DNA of 64,000 nucleotides, taken from NCBI GenBank assembly GCA_949130485.1, contig OX422196.1, positions 1,430,388 to 1,494,387 of the forward strand, in the 5' to 3' direction. Of the stretch, positions 25,528-49,256 are shown in pieces. The notes beneath the pieces were generated by a model. That model did no database searches. It was not told where the DNA came from and worked only from the letters and a program-made list of their open reading frames with translations. A program made the position numbers and the translations under genes. Every line of letters begins with the position of its first letter. The stretch's first letter is position 1. Source of the stretch: Agelas oroides (Eukaryota; Porifera; Demospongiae; Agelasida; Agelasidae).

Positions 25528-26910
25528 TTAGTTCTGTTTGGTGAGGGGGGAACTGTAAAAGACTGGTGTTCTTCTGGAACGGTAACTTTGCTCTGGAGAC
25601 TTACTGGCAACAACAGACGCTGGATTCTTGAGGGCTTTAAACTGTTTCTGCTTCTTGCGTGTATAGCCCACCAACTTGGCCAGTCCATTCCCAATGGATT
25701 TGAGGCTGTTCATCACCAGACCAAATATCCAACTCAATCTGATGTGCTTGAGGTCCAAGGAGGCCACAGCTATCCGAGAATTGAGAATAGCCTGCCAAAT
25801 AGAGTTGAGGGGTCTTGCAAGAACTTTAAGTAAAGTCCACAAGAGTTGGCCAGTAGTTATCACCAGGTGGTAAAGAACCAGTGCTAGAGCTTTCAGAGAA
25901 CCTAGGAGAGTTGAGTTTGTGAAAAACCTCCAAATGGGTGTCAGTAATGGACCCAAGATCCCGGCAAGAGGTGCAAGAGCGCTCTTTAGCTGGACGGCAA
26001 CTTGAAACAAGGGAGCAAGCAGCATCCCACGTAAAATATTCAATGGACTCAAAAACGTTGTCCACCATACTGTGAACAAGGCTAGTACAGTGTCAACTGT
26101 CTCCATCACCGAAGCGAGGTATATTCGCAAGGCCTTGATAATTGGCTCTATTACATCGTGAATCACATCAACATGCCTGTATAGCTGCCACGAGGCCCAA
26201 ATGACAGAGAAGAAGGAATAGATGAAGATGGTTCTTTGAATCAAGGTGCGCACCCTTTTTGTATACAGCCACCAAGGAATATAGAGTACCCAAAATGGAA
26301 GACCTTCAAGAAAGGTGACTTTGTGTGCAGATTGCATGGTTTTCTGCTTCTGTGGACTGAGAAAAAGGTTTCCTGGAGAACAGTCTCCAGTGTAACCGCA
26401 CTTCAGAAACAATAGAATATCTCTAAGGTGGCCAGACTCGTGGACAGAGGCTGACATAGTTACAATACGGCAATCAAAGACTTTATGCTGCCTTTCACTT
26501 GGTTTGTTTTCCTCCTTCAACTCCGATGAGCTTGATAGGGTGTCCACTGTGTAGGAAACTTTGCTCTCTGTTTCAAGGACCAGCCTCACCACCATACTTT
26601 CAAGAGAGCCAGGTACGACATTCACCAATGACAGATCAGCAGCTGAAACGTCCCTCAGCTTGAAGGTAGCTGGGACAGCTCCATTGCTACCACAGATACT
26701 CGTCTTGATCAGCAGGTCAGACGAATCCAGCTCATACAACAGTTCTATGTCATCCATCTCCTCTGCTATGTACTTCCAAGAGCCAATTTCCACCTTTTCC
26801 AAGGGAACTTTCACCGGAAAAACGTTGTTGGCTGTGATGTAGTCCATCTCGTCCGGCTCCCAGCTGCAGGACTTGCTCCTGACGTAAAGACGTCTTCTAG
26901 AAGTCTCCAT
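25528..26910 (-). CDS. uncharacterised single-exon membrane protein
   Basis: One uninterrupted 460-aa frame (ATG 26910) in a region where almost every other gene is split. Residues 1-200 look soluble and beta-rich, with Ser/Lys stretches and four or more cysteines (FDCRIVT, LKCGYTGDC). Residues about 205-390 carry several hydrophobic segments: GLPFWVLYIPWWLY, TIFIYSFFSVIWASW, TVLALFTVWWTTFL, LAPLAGILGPLLTPIW and LALVLYHLVITTGQLLW. The C-terminal 60 residues are basic and Ser/Lys-rich (YTRKKQKQF). I recognise no family. It is likely an internal-membrane protein with hairpin or multi-pass segments and cytosolic ends. A single exon may mean retroposition or simple intron loss. It is divergent from the CSTPP1-like gene over 365 bp. 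Confidence 0.85.
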   Translation of the reverse strand: METSRRRLYVRSKSCSWEPDEMDYITANNVFPVKVPLEKVEIGSWKYIAEEMDDIELLYELDSSDLLIKTSICGSNGAVPATFKLRDVSAADLSLVNVVPGSLESMVVRLVLETESKVSYTVDTLSSSSELKEENKPSERQHKVFDCRIVTMSASVHESGHLRDILLFLKCGYTGDCSPGNLFLSPQKQKTMQSAHKVTFLEGLPFWVLYIPWWLYTKRVRTLIQRTIFIYSFFSVIWASWQLYRHVDVIHDVIEPIIKALRIYLASVMETVDTVLALFTVWWTTFLSPLNILRGMLLAPLFQVAVQLKSALAPLAGILGPLLTPIWRFFTNSTLLGSLKALALVLYHLVITTGQLLWTLLKVLARPLNSIWQAILNSRIAVASLDLKHIRLSWIFGLVMNSLKSIGNGLAKLVGYTRKKQKQFKALKNPASVVASKSPEQSYRSRRTPVFYSSPLTKQN

Positions 26911-27275
26911 TCACCTCGTCTACACAAACGTAAACATGAAGTGGATGATAGTCAATTTCCTACTTCAGATTTGGTCGTGAACGGGCGTATCCTACAATAT
27001 TCGGAGAAGAGCATTAATTAGAAACTAGTGCCTGAGCCCAAACTCGCGAGAGGCTGACAGTACCGTGATTTTGCGGCAGTGAAGAGAAAGCACTGTTTTA
27101 CTGTGACTAGCCAATATCTGCTATATTAGTTGGTAAGTTCAGATTGTAGATCTTTTACCCAAAATTTTGTGGGTGGGGCTGGCCGGATGCAACTAGCAGA
27201 AGTAATTTTTTCTACTCCGTTTTAGGGGCACCTGCATGGTTACTCTTTGGATGGACAGGTTAATGGAGAGCTGCA

Positions 27276-28178
27276 ATGAGTAGGCAAAGCCCCAGAGCTG
27301 GCAGTGCCTCAGTTGCATTAGACCCAGAACACTACCTAAAGAAGCATCATGTTTTGACCTACATTGAAGATGTTGTTCACTTCCTACTGGAGCGAAAGGA
27401 TGAAGATCCCAAGACAAAGCCTTTTGAGCTTCTTGCAGAGTACTTCAGGAGCGTCAAAGATGGTACTCACATCCTCTTCCGTGAGTACGCTTTTGTCTCC
27501 AAAACTCCTCACAACTGTGCTTCGTTTGTGAAGGCATTCTGGCAGAGTTACACCGAGGTTGCTTCCAGAGGTGGTCCGATGAAAATAATGGAGTACCTCT
27601 CTCTCTTGAGACTCTTGTGTTATGACTTCCCTACTGAGGTAGTGCAGAAGGTGGCACAGGCTGTCTTCAGCCACGATGCAATGGAAAATGTAATCTCATT
27701 CCCAGATTTCCTCTACACATTTCAGGTGCTTTTCTGCTACAAAGATTTCTTGAATCATTGTGAAGGGTTATTTTCCAGCATCTCAAGTGGCCAGGTACAT
27801 CATCTATCAGTTGGCGGTACAGTAGTTGTTTCAATCCCCAGTGTTGCTGAGCAAGACAGCACTAGGCCAGAGACAGCACCGGAGAATATTGTGAGGGAAT
27901 ATAACAGCTCCCCTCCAGAATACACCAAGCAGATTGACACTGAAGTATTTGCAAAGGCTGTGACAAACCTTATCCAAAGACAACAGGAGAAAGAGCCTTG
28001 GCAGTGCTGTCCAAGTGTGGACACTGTCAGGGAAGTGTTGAGTGGGATACCCAAGCTGTCTTTCTTGGACTTTATCCTAGCCCTGTCAAGAAGTGAGAGG
28101 GTGAATGCAGAGCTTGGAGTCCTGCCTCCAAGAATAAACTTGTTTGGTGGCTCTCCATCACTCTCTAGTGCATCATAG
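27276..28178 (+). CDS. CSTPP1: CSTPP1 (C11orf49)-like tubulin polyglutamylase complex regulator
   Basis: Single exon, 300 aa (ATG 27276, TAG 28176). Residues 20-170 follow C11orf49/CSTPP1: YLKKHHVLTYIEDVVHFLLE, TKPFELLAEYFRSV, GTHILFREYAFVSKTPHN and SFVKAFWQSY, then EYLSLLRLLCYDFPTE and VISFPDFLYTFQVLFCY. The second half has FLDFILALSRSERVNAELG, matching the human GFLMALSKHRGINQALG segment. In vertebrates the protein is at centriolar satellites and controls the TPGC tubulin polyglutamylase, affecting microtubules and cilia. The identity rests on remembered motifs. The 3' end is 82 bp from the convergent sialidase gene. Confidence 0.88.
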   Translation: MSRQSPRAGSASVALDPEHYLKKHHVLTYIEDVVHFLLERKDEDPKTKPFELLAEYFRSVKDGTHILFREYAFVSKTPHNCASFVKAFWQSYTEVASRGGPMKIMEYLSLLRLLCYDFPTEVVQKVAQAVFSHDAMENVISFPDFLYTFQVLFCYKDFLNHCEGLFSSISSGQVHHLSVGGTVVVSIPSVAEQDSTRPETAPENIVREYNSSPPEYTKQIDTEVFAKAVTNLIQRQQEKEPWQCCPSVDTVREVLSGIPKLSFLDFILALSRSERVNAELGVLPPRINLFGGSPSLSSAS

Positions 28179-28260
28179 GCTTCTAATCATGTATGATATT
28201 GTACATCACATATTATATCTACTAAAGTACCATCAGCAGTCAGCCATTATTATTATGATA

Positions 28261-29865
28261 TCATATGAGTGGTGAAAAGATGGCAAGTGTTAATGTCTCT
28301 TCGTAGCTAGTATTTCCTCGCTCATAAAGGCAATATACATTCAGCTTGTGGTACACCATGCTTGAGTAAGCAGATGGTCCTTTCCATATCACAAATCCTT
28401 CGTTCCAGGAGTGGCCTCCGTCAGAAGATGTAAACAGTGTCATGTTGTTCCTGGTGAGGGAGTGGGGGGAGGAAAGATAGAGATGGGTGTCCATGTAAGC
28501 TCCTTTATAGGGTACAGCTAGTAGTGAGCCTTCACATGGGGTCTGGGGGGCAAGAGATTGTGCTAGGGTGACATTGAACCATGTTTCACCACTGTCATTG
28601 CTGTAAGCAATGTAGCGTCCCACTGCTGATCTCATTGCTAGGACCAGCAGTGGAGAGTCCATTTGTCCCAAGGCTGCTAACTGGCACTCTCCAGTGATAG
28701 GATTTTTTGTAGGATGAGAGCGCTGCCAGGTCTTTCCCACATCATCAGAGAAGATGGCATAAGAACCAGGCCCACTGGCATACGTTCCTGCAAGTAGGAG
28801 TTATGAAGTACAAGAGATGGTGCATATTCATTGTACTGAGAGTCACAACCTAGGCTTGTTCCATGTAGCCCCCCTCCCCCACCCGGCTTTCATTGCTTGC
28901 AGTATGAAATGCTAGAGGCTGTGAACAAGGCTAGTCACAACCTTATCAAGAATTTTGAATGAAGACTGCTTTAACTACACAATTAAGTTGACCACTGATG
29001 GTAGTTACAGACTGAACTGATGTTGTTTCTTAATGGCATTACTGCATAAACTCAAACCTATTATCAATCTCCCAGAGGGAAGCTGGATTCCTCCAGGAGG
29101 GCCAGTCCCTACAAATCTCCAATTGCCTCCATTGACTACAGCTGTGATGTTTGTCATGCTACCCCATGTGAGTCCATCATCACTGCTCTGCAGGGTGAAT
29201 ACCTCCTTGTTGTCTCTGCAGAATGCCAGAATGATCTTCCCAGCCCCCTGATCCACTACTGGGGCAGGGTTACCTTGTGAAGAGGCAAGCAATGGCAGTT
29301 ATAACTCTAATACTTCTACAACATCCAATGTGTGTGATACATGGGGTGGTTACTCTCATAAGCACAATACTTGCGTTTTTAACTATCGAGTCACAATTTA
29401 TGCAACCGCATGCATACATTTGGCTGTCACCCAGTGACTGAGGGCAAAAAGCACTTAGCTCTGGACCAGGACAGGTCCACCCAACTGGATGCCCAATGCA
29501 CAGCATACCGGATTACTGTACATGCACCTACCGATGGTGTGATCTGGATACTCGGCATACACCACAGTCAGATTCGACCAGGTTGCGCCGAAATCCGTGC
29601 TCCTTTTCAATACAATGTGCACGTCTCCATGGTCCGAACAGACCTTTGTGTGCTGCCCCCTTCCCTCTGCGAATGCCAGCAACGTGTCCTTGGTTGTGAA
29701 CAGCAAGGCGGGGATGCGGAAGCAGTAGTAGCCCCCCTCTCCCGCCTTGAAGACTTCCCGCTGAACGATGTCGCTGGGCAGAGATGTGTTTTTACAGAGA
29801 GCGGCGACGCTAAAAGCCAGTAGGACACAGAAAAAGGAAATTCTGCTTCCCGCTGAATGCGCCAT
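28261..29865 (-). CDS. NEU1: NEU1-like lysosomal sialidase
   Basis: Three exons: 29532-29865 (ATG 29865), 29058-29273, 28261-28787 (TGA); 358 aa. A signal peptide (ISFFCVLLAFSVAALC) supports this start over the upstream in-frame ATG at 29988. YCFRIPALL holds the catalytic FRIP arginine. Four Asp boxes follow: STDFGATW, SSDDGLTW, SNDSGETW and SSDGGHSW. PSGRLIIGTYASG is formed across the exon 2-3 junction. The fold is a six-bladed GH33 exo-alpha-sialidase that removes terminal sialic acid from glycoconjugates. The start lies 119 bp downstream of the OS-9 stop on the same strand. It is somewhat shorter than human NEU1 (415 aa). Confidence 0.9.
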
Positions 29866-29984
29866 AACCGTAGTAGCTAGGAGGCAGGGGACATGAAAAG
29901 TCAATTTGAGCCCCTCCCAGCATGACGTCACAATAATTGGTGATATAAAAACACTATATACATAACACTGATGAAAATCTGAAG

Positions 29985-32900
29985 TCATTTTGGGAGACTA
30001 TTTGATTTCTTGCTCTGCCTCTTCTGTTGTGAATCACCCCACACTTGCTCATAGTTACTCTCCAATGCTTGCTGTTTCTTTCTCTCCTCTGACAGTGGTA
30101 CATCATCACCATCAATCTAAACAACACAGCATACTAGCTCAAAACTCAACTCAATATTAATTACAGGCATTTTCTGCTTCCATGCAACAAATTGTGGAGG
30201 ATTGTTTCGGTATATGCAATTGTTGTAGATATTTTAATGATTTATTTAACAGTTTTAGCTACATGTACAGTTTCACAAGTGGCACAAAAATAAAAAATGA
30301 TTAACCTATCACTCACTCACTATCACTCTCTTGCCAACAGTAGGTATTGCGATTGTGTAAAAATAAATTAATGTAGTCACTCTAAACAAGAACCCCGGGT
30401 AGCATAAGAATTTAGAAGGTACGCAAAACAATTATCACCATTCCTAAATAACAGCTTAACTTACAAACAACTCTTCCACTAAATTGGACAGAGACTCAGT
30501 CAGGGTATCAGCACTTGTTCTCTTCACTGTCTTCGTTGTAACACTAGAGGAGTCACCATCATTGTCAACTTGGTCCTTGACCTCCTCATCTTCTACCTCT
30601 CCTTCACCGTCAAATTCACTCAATAAGTCACGCAACAAGTTGTTCTTATATACAGGAAGGATTTTCACCTTCACTTCAGCTAGGAAGAAAAAGCAAGGAT
30701 GGGTTGGCACACCAATAGAAAGGTGTTGTTTAGCAGGTCCAACCTACTTTGTCCCTTCATGCCAGCTTTCTTGAGTCTCTCCTGCAGGTCTTCGGCCACC
30801 TCTTCTTCCACTTCCCTCAGCATCTCCCCATCCAGCTGCTCTAGCACCTCACCAAGCTCCTCATCATCTATCTCCTCTGCTAACTCTCCTGCAAAGTCAT
30901 CCAGTGCCTCCTCATCCAGGCCCCCAATAATCTCACCCAGTTCATTCTCAACTTCTTCTTCACCTACAATTTAGAGAAGGGCATAAAGATGAAGACATCA
31001 TTTATAAATGTATTTTATGAACTTTACCTTCACTATGTTGATAGTTATTGTGATCATCCAAACCTCGTTTTCTCGACAATAAACGTAGAAATTTCTTTCG
31101 TTGTGTATCTTTGTCTCCTCCTTGGGTAAGAGTACCTTGATACTCCTGCTTTTTACTCAACAAAGGTTCTTTCAAACCTCTATCCACAGCAGTTTGATGC
31201 ACGGATCGTTTTGAAGGAAAGTCAGTTCTATCTCCAGCACTGCTCTTCAGAAGTCTTTGCTGTGTTTTTGAGTCTTCTTCCATTGCCTGACCTTGATCAT
31301 CCTTACCTTGAAATCCAGACATCCTTCCTCTTGTGTTTCCTTCTGTTCTAAACTTGTCAGAGATGCTCTTGGGAATGGCATGGGAAGGCAGTGTCCTTTT
31401 AGGATCACTGTCTGCTTCCACATCATTGAGCAAGTGTGAAAACAGCCTGGCCACAGCTGCCTCAATGCTCTCCTGATCTTCATCTAGCTCCTCATCTTTT
31501 CTCAATTTTATCATACTTCTGTATGTGCTGCTGCTCTTTGAGTGTGCCTTGTTCTCCTCGTCATCTTCCTTTGTATTCATTTCACCATCCTTATCTGTAT
31601 GCTTATCTCTTGCAGTTCTACCAACTTGATCAGAAGCTCTAGTCCAATGTGATCCTTTCTTCCTCACTTCAGTAGACTTATCATCTTGGTCCAATTCTCC
31701 ATCTCTTTCCGACTCATCATCTTCAGCGATGAATTCCCTACTGAGGCCAGAGTCCCATGTTTCACTATTGACTCCCAGCAGCTTGGAAAGGGACTTGTAC
31801 ATAAGCATGGTCAACAATTGTTGTTCACTGTTTCTGAGGCCATTCTCCGTTCTAGCCGATTGCTTTGCAGTTTTCACTGCAGCTGTCTCCTTCTGTTGAC
31901 TCTCTTGTTCCTTTTGCTTTTCTCTCTCTTGTCTCAGTATTTCTGTGACCAGTGAAATCACAGTTAAATTTTGTCAAAACCATTTCAGAAATTTTCACAG
32001 ACCTTGTTGCATCATGTGTGCCTCATACTCCTGCTGGGAGACGAGGGGAGAGCATGTAACCACGAGTGGGTCATTCATGTAGAGAGGATCAAACATTGGG
32101 TGATCACAGAGGAGAGGTGTCTCAATGGACAGTGTGTAGTTACAACTCTCTCTCTCCTGCACTTCCACCAGCTTGTCCCTCAAGCCCAGTCCACAATAGA
32201 GCTGTAGAAATGGTCAGTGCAATGTGTGCATGAGTACAACTGTAGCTCTTGTGCCACAAAACAATAATTTCTCCTCATGGTACATGCAGCATACCACATA
32301 AAACATGAACCGAGCAAGTTAATACACTCTATGAAGTGTAGATGAACAATCTTCTACACTTAATCCTCATTCCAAGGCTTCTCCTCAGCTTTGCGACAAA
32401 AGATGGGGAGAAGCCTGGGCCATTGCTCTCACTTTGGCTATTGCAGTTCTTGGATATCCTGTGACATCACACTTGGTCCCATTGGTGTAGTAGACAGCGT
32501 GGTAGGCCATGGCATATGCATTCTTGATGTTACTCTTTACCGAGGAAATCATTCCCTAAATTAAAGTGTTCAGCATTCAACAATCAGTGAACAAAAATTA
32601 CAGGGCCTTATAATCTTCTAGATCACTATTATATCATCCCTACCTTGTTTGCATACTTTTTGGCATGCCATCCCTAGCCTCGTTCCCAGGCTCTCCCCGC
32701 TAAGGAGGGTGGGAACGAGGCTAGGGATGGCATGCCAAAAATGTAAAAGGATGTAGGGATGGCATAGCCTCGTTCCCAGGCTCTCCCCCTCCTAGCGGGG
32801 AGAGCCTGGGAACGAGCTCCAGCTCCCTACATCCTTTTACATTTTCAATGCTTTTTAAGTCTTGTAATCTTCTAGACACCTTTTAATCGGTTACTTGGTA

Positions 32901-34572
32901 GTTTTTCTACATAGTCTTATAGTTTCCACTTACCTTCACTTTGTCTAAATGTGTTTGGTTCCATTCCGTCTCTCTATGGAACATACCCAGCCACGATGAC
33001 TTACCAACAACTTTTGCAGCTATAAAAAATGCAGAGGAGTAGCACAGTTGTTCAAATTTTGAACTCTAGAGTAGGCCCTTAATTTTAATTGTGCGTACCT
33101 TCTAAGTGATATTGCCTGATAAAGTGTCCATGGCAATATTCATATGTCCACCATCCAATTGTCTGCAAAAGTGGTTATCATAATGCAAGTCAACAACACA
33201 TCAAGTTGAGGCAGGGAGGGAGGGAGGGAGGGAGGGAGGGAGGGAGGGAGGGAGGGAGGGAGGGAGGGAGGGAGGGAGGGAGGGAGGGAGGGAGGGAGGG
33301 AGGGAGGGAGGGAGGGAGGGAGGGAGGGAGGGAGGGAGGGAGGGAGGGAGGGAGGGGAGGGAGGGAGGGAGGGAAGGGAGGGAGGGAGGGGAGGGAGGGA
33401 GCAAAGGAGAAAAGGAGGGAGCAAGGGTCAAACCTTAGTAAGGCAGGGTTTCTTTTGCAGTGGCTGGAGCAAAGCTGAGATGTTTGGTAGTTTTGAGGAC
33501 TCAAATCCCTTAACACTGTCTTTTTTCTCTGATACTGTGGGTAGGCTACACACGTACTTCTGACCACGCTTTGAAACCAAGGTTACATGATTGTCCTGCG
33601 GAAGATTGAGCAAAGACCGGCATGAAATTATTCCAAGTGAACATGTATCTCATTACAAAGAGCTCAAGGCACAAGGGAAGATGACAAGAAGAAAATATTA
33701 ATAGACTGTCAATACTTGAAAAAACCATTTTACTACATGTAGGTAGGTATATTGGAAGCATCTACAGGACAACACCGTATAGCTGGAAATATTGGCGATG
33801 TTTAAATTTGGCAGTTTGGCCCCAAACCGAGCGTAAGAAAAAATATTGGCGGAATTTAAATTTGGCGGTGGTGTCTCAGGTCGGTTTATCAAGGAGCGTT
33901 GTTGTCTCTTGCTTGAGACACTTGAACAAAGCCATGAGTTCGCAAATTTACAAGAAATAAAACTGGCAGCGTGCTAGCGTCGAGCATACATGTACAGCTG
34001 TGTAGAGGGGTGCCGGACGGGGCCAAGAGTGCTACTGCATGCAATACGTCATTATGCATCGTATAATATTGGCGGATTTTAATTTGGCGGTTTCAACCCC
34101 GACGGCCAAACCGCCAAATTTAATCCCCCGTCAAGATGCCTAAACAGTAACTAAAAGGCTTTAAGATTTATCATTGTGGATTGTGGAAGATTAACAGTTT
34201 CCTTCAAAGGAAGTGTTCTGTAAACTGTTGGGTCTGTTAATTACACCTTGGCACATCGGTTAGTCTCACAAGTCACACCCTTCAGAGAGGGCGTGACCTC
34301 CCCCTCACCCCAGATGTTCTTTCTACGTCCTGATCTGACACAGGATGGGGAGACAACTCAAAGTCATAGAGTATTTCATCCGACTCAGTAAAATCAAATT
34401 TGCCAAATTGTGAATTGGACACATCCACAGAAGTGCAGTCTGTTGTCAGTAGAAGAGCACACAGGGCGCCAAATAGAACCTTCTGCGGGTTCTTGCAGCT
34501 GTAACCGAGATGTCTTAAGATATCCATTAAATCTGCTCTGGGCTTTAATCCCTTATAGATCTCGACCCCCAT
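29985..34572 (-). CDS. OS9: OS-9 ERAD lectin
   Basis: Ten exons: 34309-34572, 33434-33595, 33099-33162, 32934-33019, 32433-32555, 32003-32201, 31028-31942, 30748-30963, 30465-30679, 29985-30116; 791 aa with all phases consistent. An N-terminal hydrophobic stretch (VLFGALCALLLTT) should be the signal peptide; ATG 34527 is an alternative start. VTLVSKRGQKYVCSLP and PCLTK lead to the single MRH domain: GWWTYEYCHGHFIRQYHLE, NGTKCDVTGYPRTAIAK, ESCNYTLSIETPLLC. Next come a long Lys/Glu/Asp-rich region and the conserved tail QQALESNYEQVWG. OS-9 reads trimmed N-glycans on misfolded proteins in the ER lumen and passes them to HRD1-SEL1L. One MRH domain, not two, separates it from ERLEC1. The acidic expansion makes it longer than human (667 aa). 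Confidence 0.93.
32669..32845. repeat. nested hairpin-family elements
   Basis: Two hairpin-family copies lie head to tail (TAGCCTCGTTCCCAGGCTC at 32673 and 32765). Surrounding blocks GGCATGCCA and a GGATGTAGGGA/TCCCTACATCC pair are also inverted, so the whole region can fold into a branched palindrome. Lies in OS-9 intron 4. Confidence 0.75.
33216..33410. repeat. (GGGA)n microsatellite
   Basis: About 195 bp of GGGA, with single-base slips near its right end. Lies in OS-9 intron 2, close to the acceptor of exon 3 on the minus strand. Pro/Ser-Leu-Pro open frames across it are artefacts. Confidence 0.95.
33780..34130. repeat. AAATTTGGCGG-containing repeat region
   Basis: The block AAATTTGGC(A/G)G recurs at 33802, 33860 and 34083 and in inverted form at 34110 (CCGCCAAATTT). 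It looks like a decayed mobile element in OS-9 intron 1. The ends were not determined. Confidence 0.5.
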
Positions 34573-36245
34573 GCACGATCAGCACTGTTGGTGAGCGATA
34601 ATTAGAGATTTAATCATTAAGTAATCTGCAATCGATCAAAGCATGAAAGTATTCATTGATCACCAAAGCGTGTCGTAGACTCAACTAGTCGCAGAGCTTG
34701 TGCATGAAAATTTGGCCTAAACCGAGCTGGTAAGTGCGTACGTAGACTCGTTACGAGTGTATATATGTATGTATGTATTATAGTGATGCATTGGTGCATG
34801 CAGATCAGTAAATCAAAGATTTACGTTACGCTAGCGCTACAGCCGGGATCACCGCAATATAGGAGCCTGTTCTGTGCACGTCTGCACACCCCAGCCTGAG
34901 CTATGGAAAGGCCTATAATCCTGATTAATAGTTACGAAAGGCCTGAGCATATTACGGTGCTGCGTGGTGATAAATTATGACGGGTGCAGATGATTGCAAT
35001 TTGTCCGTCCACTATCCGTGGGGCAATGTGTGGAGCAATGTAGAGCCTATCTTGCCCTGGGGTACTTGAACAATATACATAGAGAGGGGCCTGACTTTCA
35101 GTCTTATGCCCAGAAAAGACATGGTCAGGTTACGTGGTATGGCTGCACTAGTCTTGCAGGCCCGACCCACTTCCGCAAAAGTAGGGAGAGGGTCTGGTGA
35201 ACTGCGTATACAAGCCGTGTCCCACCGGAATGCAATTAGCTGGATGACGTAACCAGATTTCAAATAGTACACTCTTGAATTACCTGTTGCGGAGTAAGCA
35301 CGCTCCCCGAGAAGTATAGTCGAAGTGTTTTTACAGCTTCTGCAGTAGCGGAAAAGATGCCCTAGCTCTCTTTCGCCATTTTCAAGGCTGCTATTGCTAC
35401 TCAAATAGTGACGTAATGCGTCATGTGACAAAATACTGCAATGTGATTGTACCGCACTGTACAATGCGGCGGGACATGGCTTGTATACGCAGTTCACCAG
35501 ACCCTCTCCCTTCTCTAGCGGAAGTGGGTTGGGCTTGCGAGACTATGGCTGCACATTCTGTTTGGCTTCCTTTGGATAATTTTTGAAAGGAACTGTGATA
35601 GTGAAAGAATTTGCACTTTGCTCACTATCTATGCTATGACAAAATGATGTGTCAAGTTTCTATGACATCTGGATGCAGTGTAAGTGGCTTCCATACGCCT
35701 CCTGCAAGAAATTTCACTGGGGAGCGAGTCTAATATTTGCTCACTTTGCAGCTGGTTTGCAAGTCTCTCAAACATTTCCAAGTGCTTGTTCCAGGGCTGA
35801 AGCTAGTCTGTGATTGTACATATCAAGTGTGTGATTCTGTGAGTACATATCCACATCATCTTTTCTTTGTGCTTTAAGCTGGCCATGAAACACAAAATCT
35901 CACACATGCATTCTCAGCTGCTAGTCTTGGCTCTGTGTCATTCTTCTTAGGAAGGAGCTGAGGTGCAAGAAAGAGTGAGTGGGCGTACCTCCTTGGAGAG
36001 CAGAGGAGACTTGAGGGGAGGGGGTGCAGTAGCCTTGGACACAGGCTTTCTGTTCTGTATTTTCTGTATATATTCGCAGCTTTGGAAAAAATGGGATATT
36101 TCTCCAAAGCTGCAAGATGAAATACAGACAGAAAGCCTGGGTTTGAGCAAACTGCGTGTAAGCTAATGTTTTTGCTGCACAGGTGTGTGGGACGCACAGC
36201 AATGAATTTCCTGCAACACAAAGTCTTGACAACCTAGTTGGAGCC
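34573..36245. other. upstream region of OS-9 and Fringe-like 1
   Basis: 1.7 kb between divergent genes. It contains the MITE at 35140-35554 and a hairpin-related element at about 36034-36150. No coding exon was recognised, although an untranslated first exon of either gene could be here. Confidence 0.5.
35140..35554. mobile_element. 397-bp MITE with 9-bp target duplication
   Basis: Element 35149-35545 has long inverted ends (about 75 bp, imperfect; start TAGTCTTGCAGGCC / TAGTCTCGCAAGCC), flanked by perfect copies of TGGCTGCAC at 35140-35148 and 35546-35554. The terminal TAGTCTCG links it to the short hairpin family, of which it may be a longer relative. Confidence 0.88.
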
Positions 36246-42417
<6,172 letters not shown>

Positions 42418-43380
42418 CAGACTGTTTTACATCATCACATACTCCCAACTGGTGCCGACAATACCAAAACCAACCAGCATTCTAGTTTTATAAACATATA
42501 ACAGACTTCCTCTCATCAGCATTCTAGTTTTATAACTCTGACACAAAGATCACTACTCGTTGTCATTATATTTTGTACCCACCCTGGCCCACCCAACAGG
42601 TAAATCATCTTTGATGTTTTATACCACCCACCATTAAGTATTTTACAGGACACGTTAGCAAGAGTTCAACTCTTGATATCAGTCAGTCATCTCTAATCTC
42701 CGCTACAGTAAGATTTGCAGTCCATGCAGCTGTCTGACGATGGACACTAGTGTCTCATACCCAGGCCACCTTCATAGCATTGGTATGAGACTAGATGAGC
42801 AGATAATGTACTTTGGCCAAGCCAATATATTATCTATTACTATATGTATGAAGGGGTGCTAGTCCCTTCGCCAGTAAACGTCGGCATCTCTCAGCCTCAT
42901 TCCCAGCTAGACCTTCCTACTGTCTGTCCATTTTTTTTTATTTTGCAATATGCTATACACAAACTGGATGGTGTGAATTGAAGCCCTGCATTGGATGGAG
43001 GCTAGACATCGGATTAATTCTGCATGAATTTTCTGTGCCTTAGGCAGGAGCATGTTACAACATCATTTTATTGCAGAACACATAAGGCCAATAAACATTA
43101 TGTCATCATTGACCTTTGACCTTAGGCTATCCCAGGTCCTAGCTCCAGATCCCCCTCATAATTATTGTGGACATGTAGGTCTACGGATTGCTCCATGCAA
43201 ATATGAACAACCCAGCCCTCCCTCTCCCCTCTCTCCCTTCCAATCTGCTGAGTGCCACATAACATCATAAAAATTTCTTTTCGGGCCTGTGATACTGAGG
43301 CCACAGTTATACAGGTGTACAAGTGCAGGTGAAGGGACCGACATTGCACAGAAAATACCTTACTACGATCTTTCCAATTA
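42418..43380. other. convergent intergenic region
   Basis: 3' flanks of Fringe-like 1 and syntaxin-5. One small hairpin (42750-42795, GTCTCATACCCAGG / GGTATGAGACTA) is present; no gene was supported. Confidence 0.45.

Positions 43381-49256
<5,876 letters not shown>

Noticed and set aside
29866-29988. Longer sialidase starting at the upstream in-frame ATG (29988)
   Set aside because: The start at 29865 gives a proper signal peptide directly at the N-terminus. The upstream ATG overlaps the OS-9 stop region.
33140-33567. Pro/Ser/Leu-rich frames on the minus strand over GGGA repeats
   Set aside because: Repeat artefact. Only 33434-33595 and 33099-33162 are OS-9 exons.
29985-34572. ERLEC1 (XTP3-B) rather than OS-9
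   Set aside because: ERLEC1 has two MRH domains. Only one is present, and the ALESNY..VWG tail is that of OS-9.
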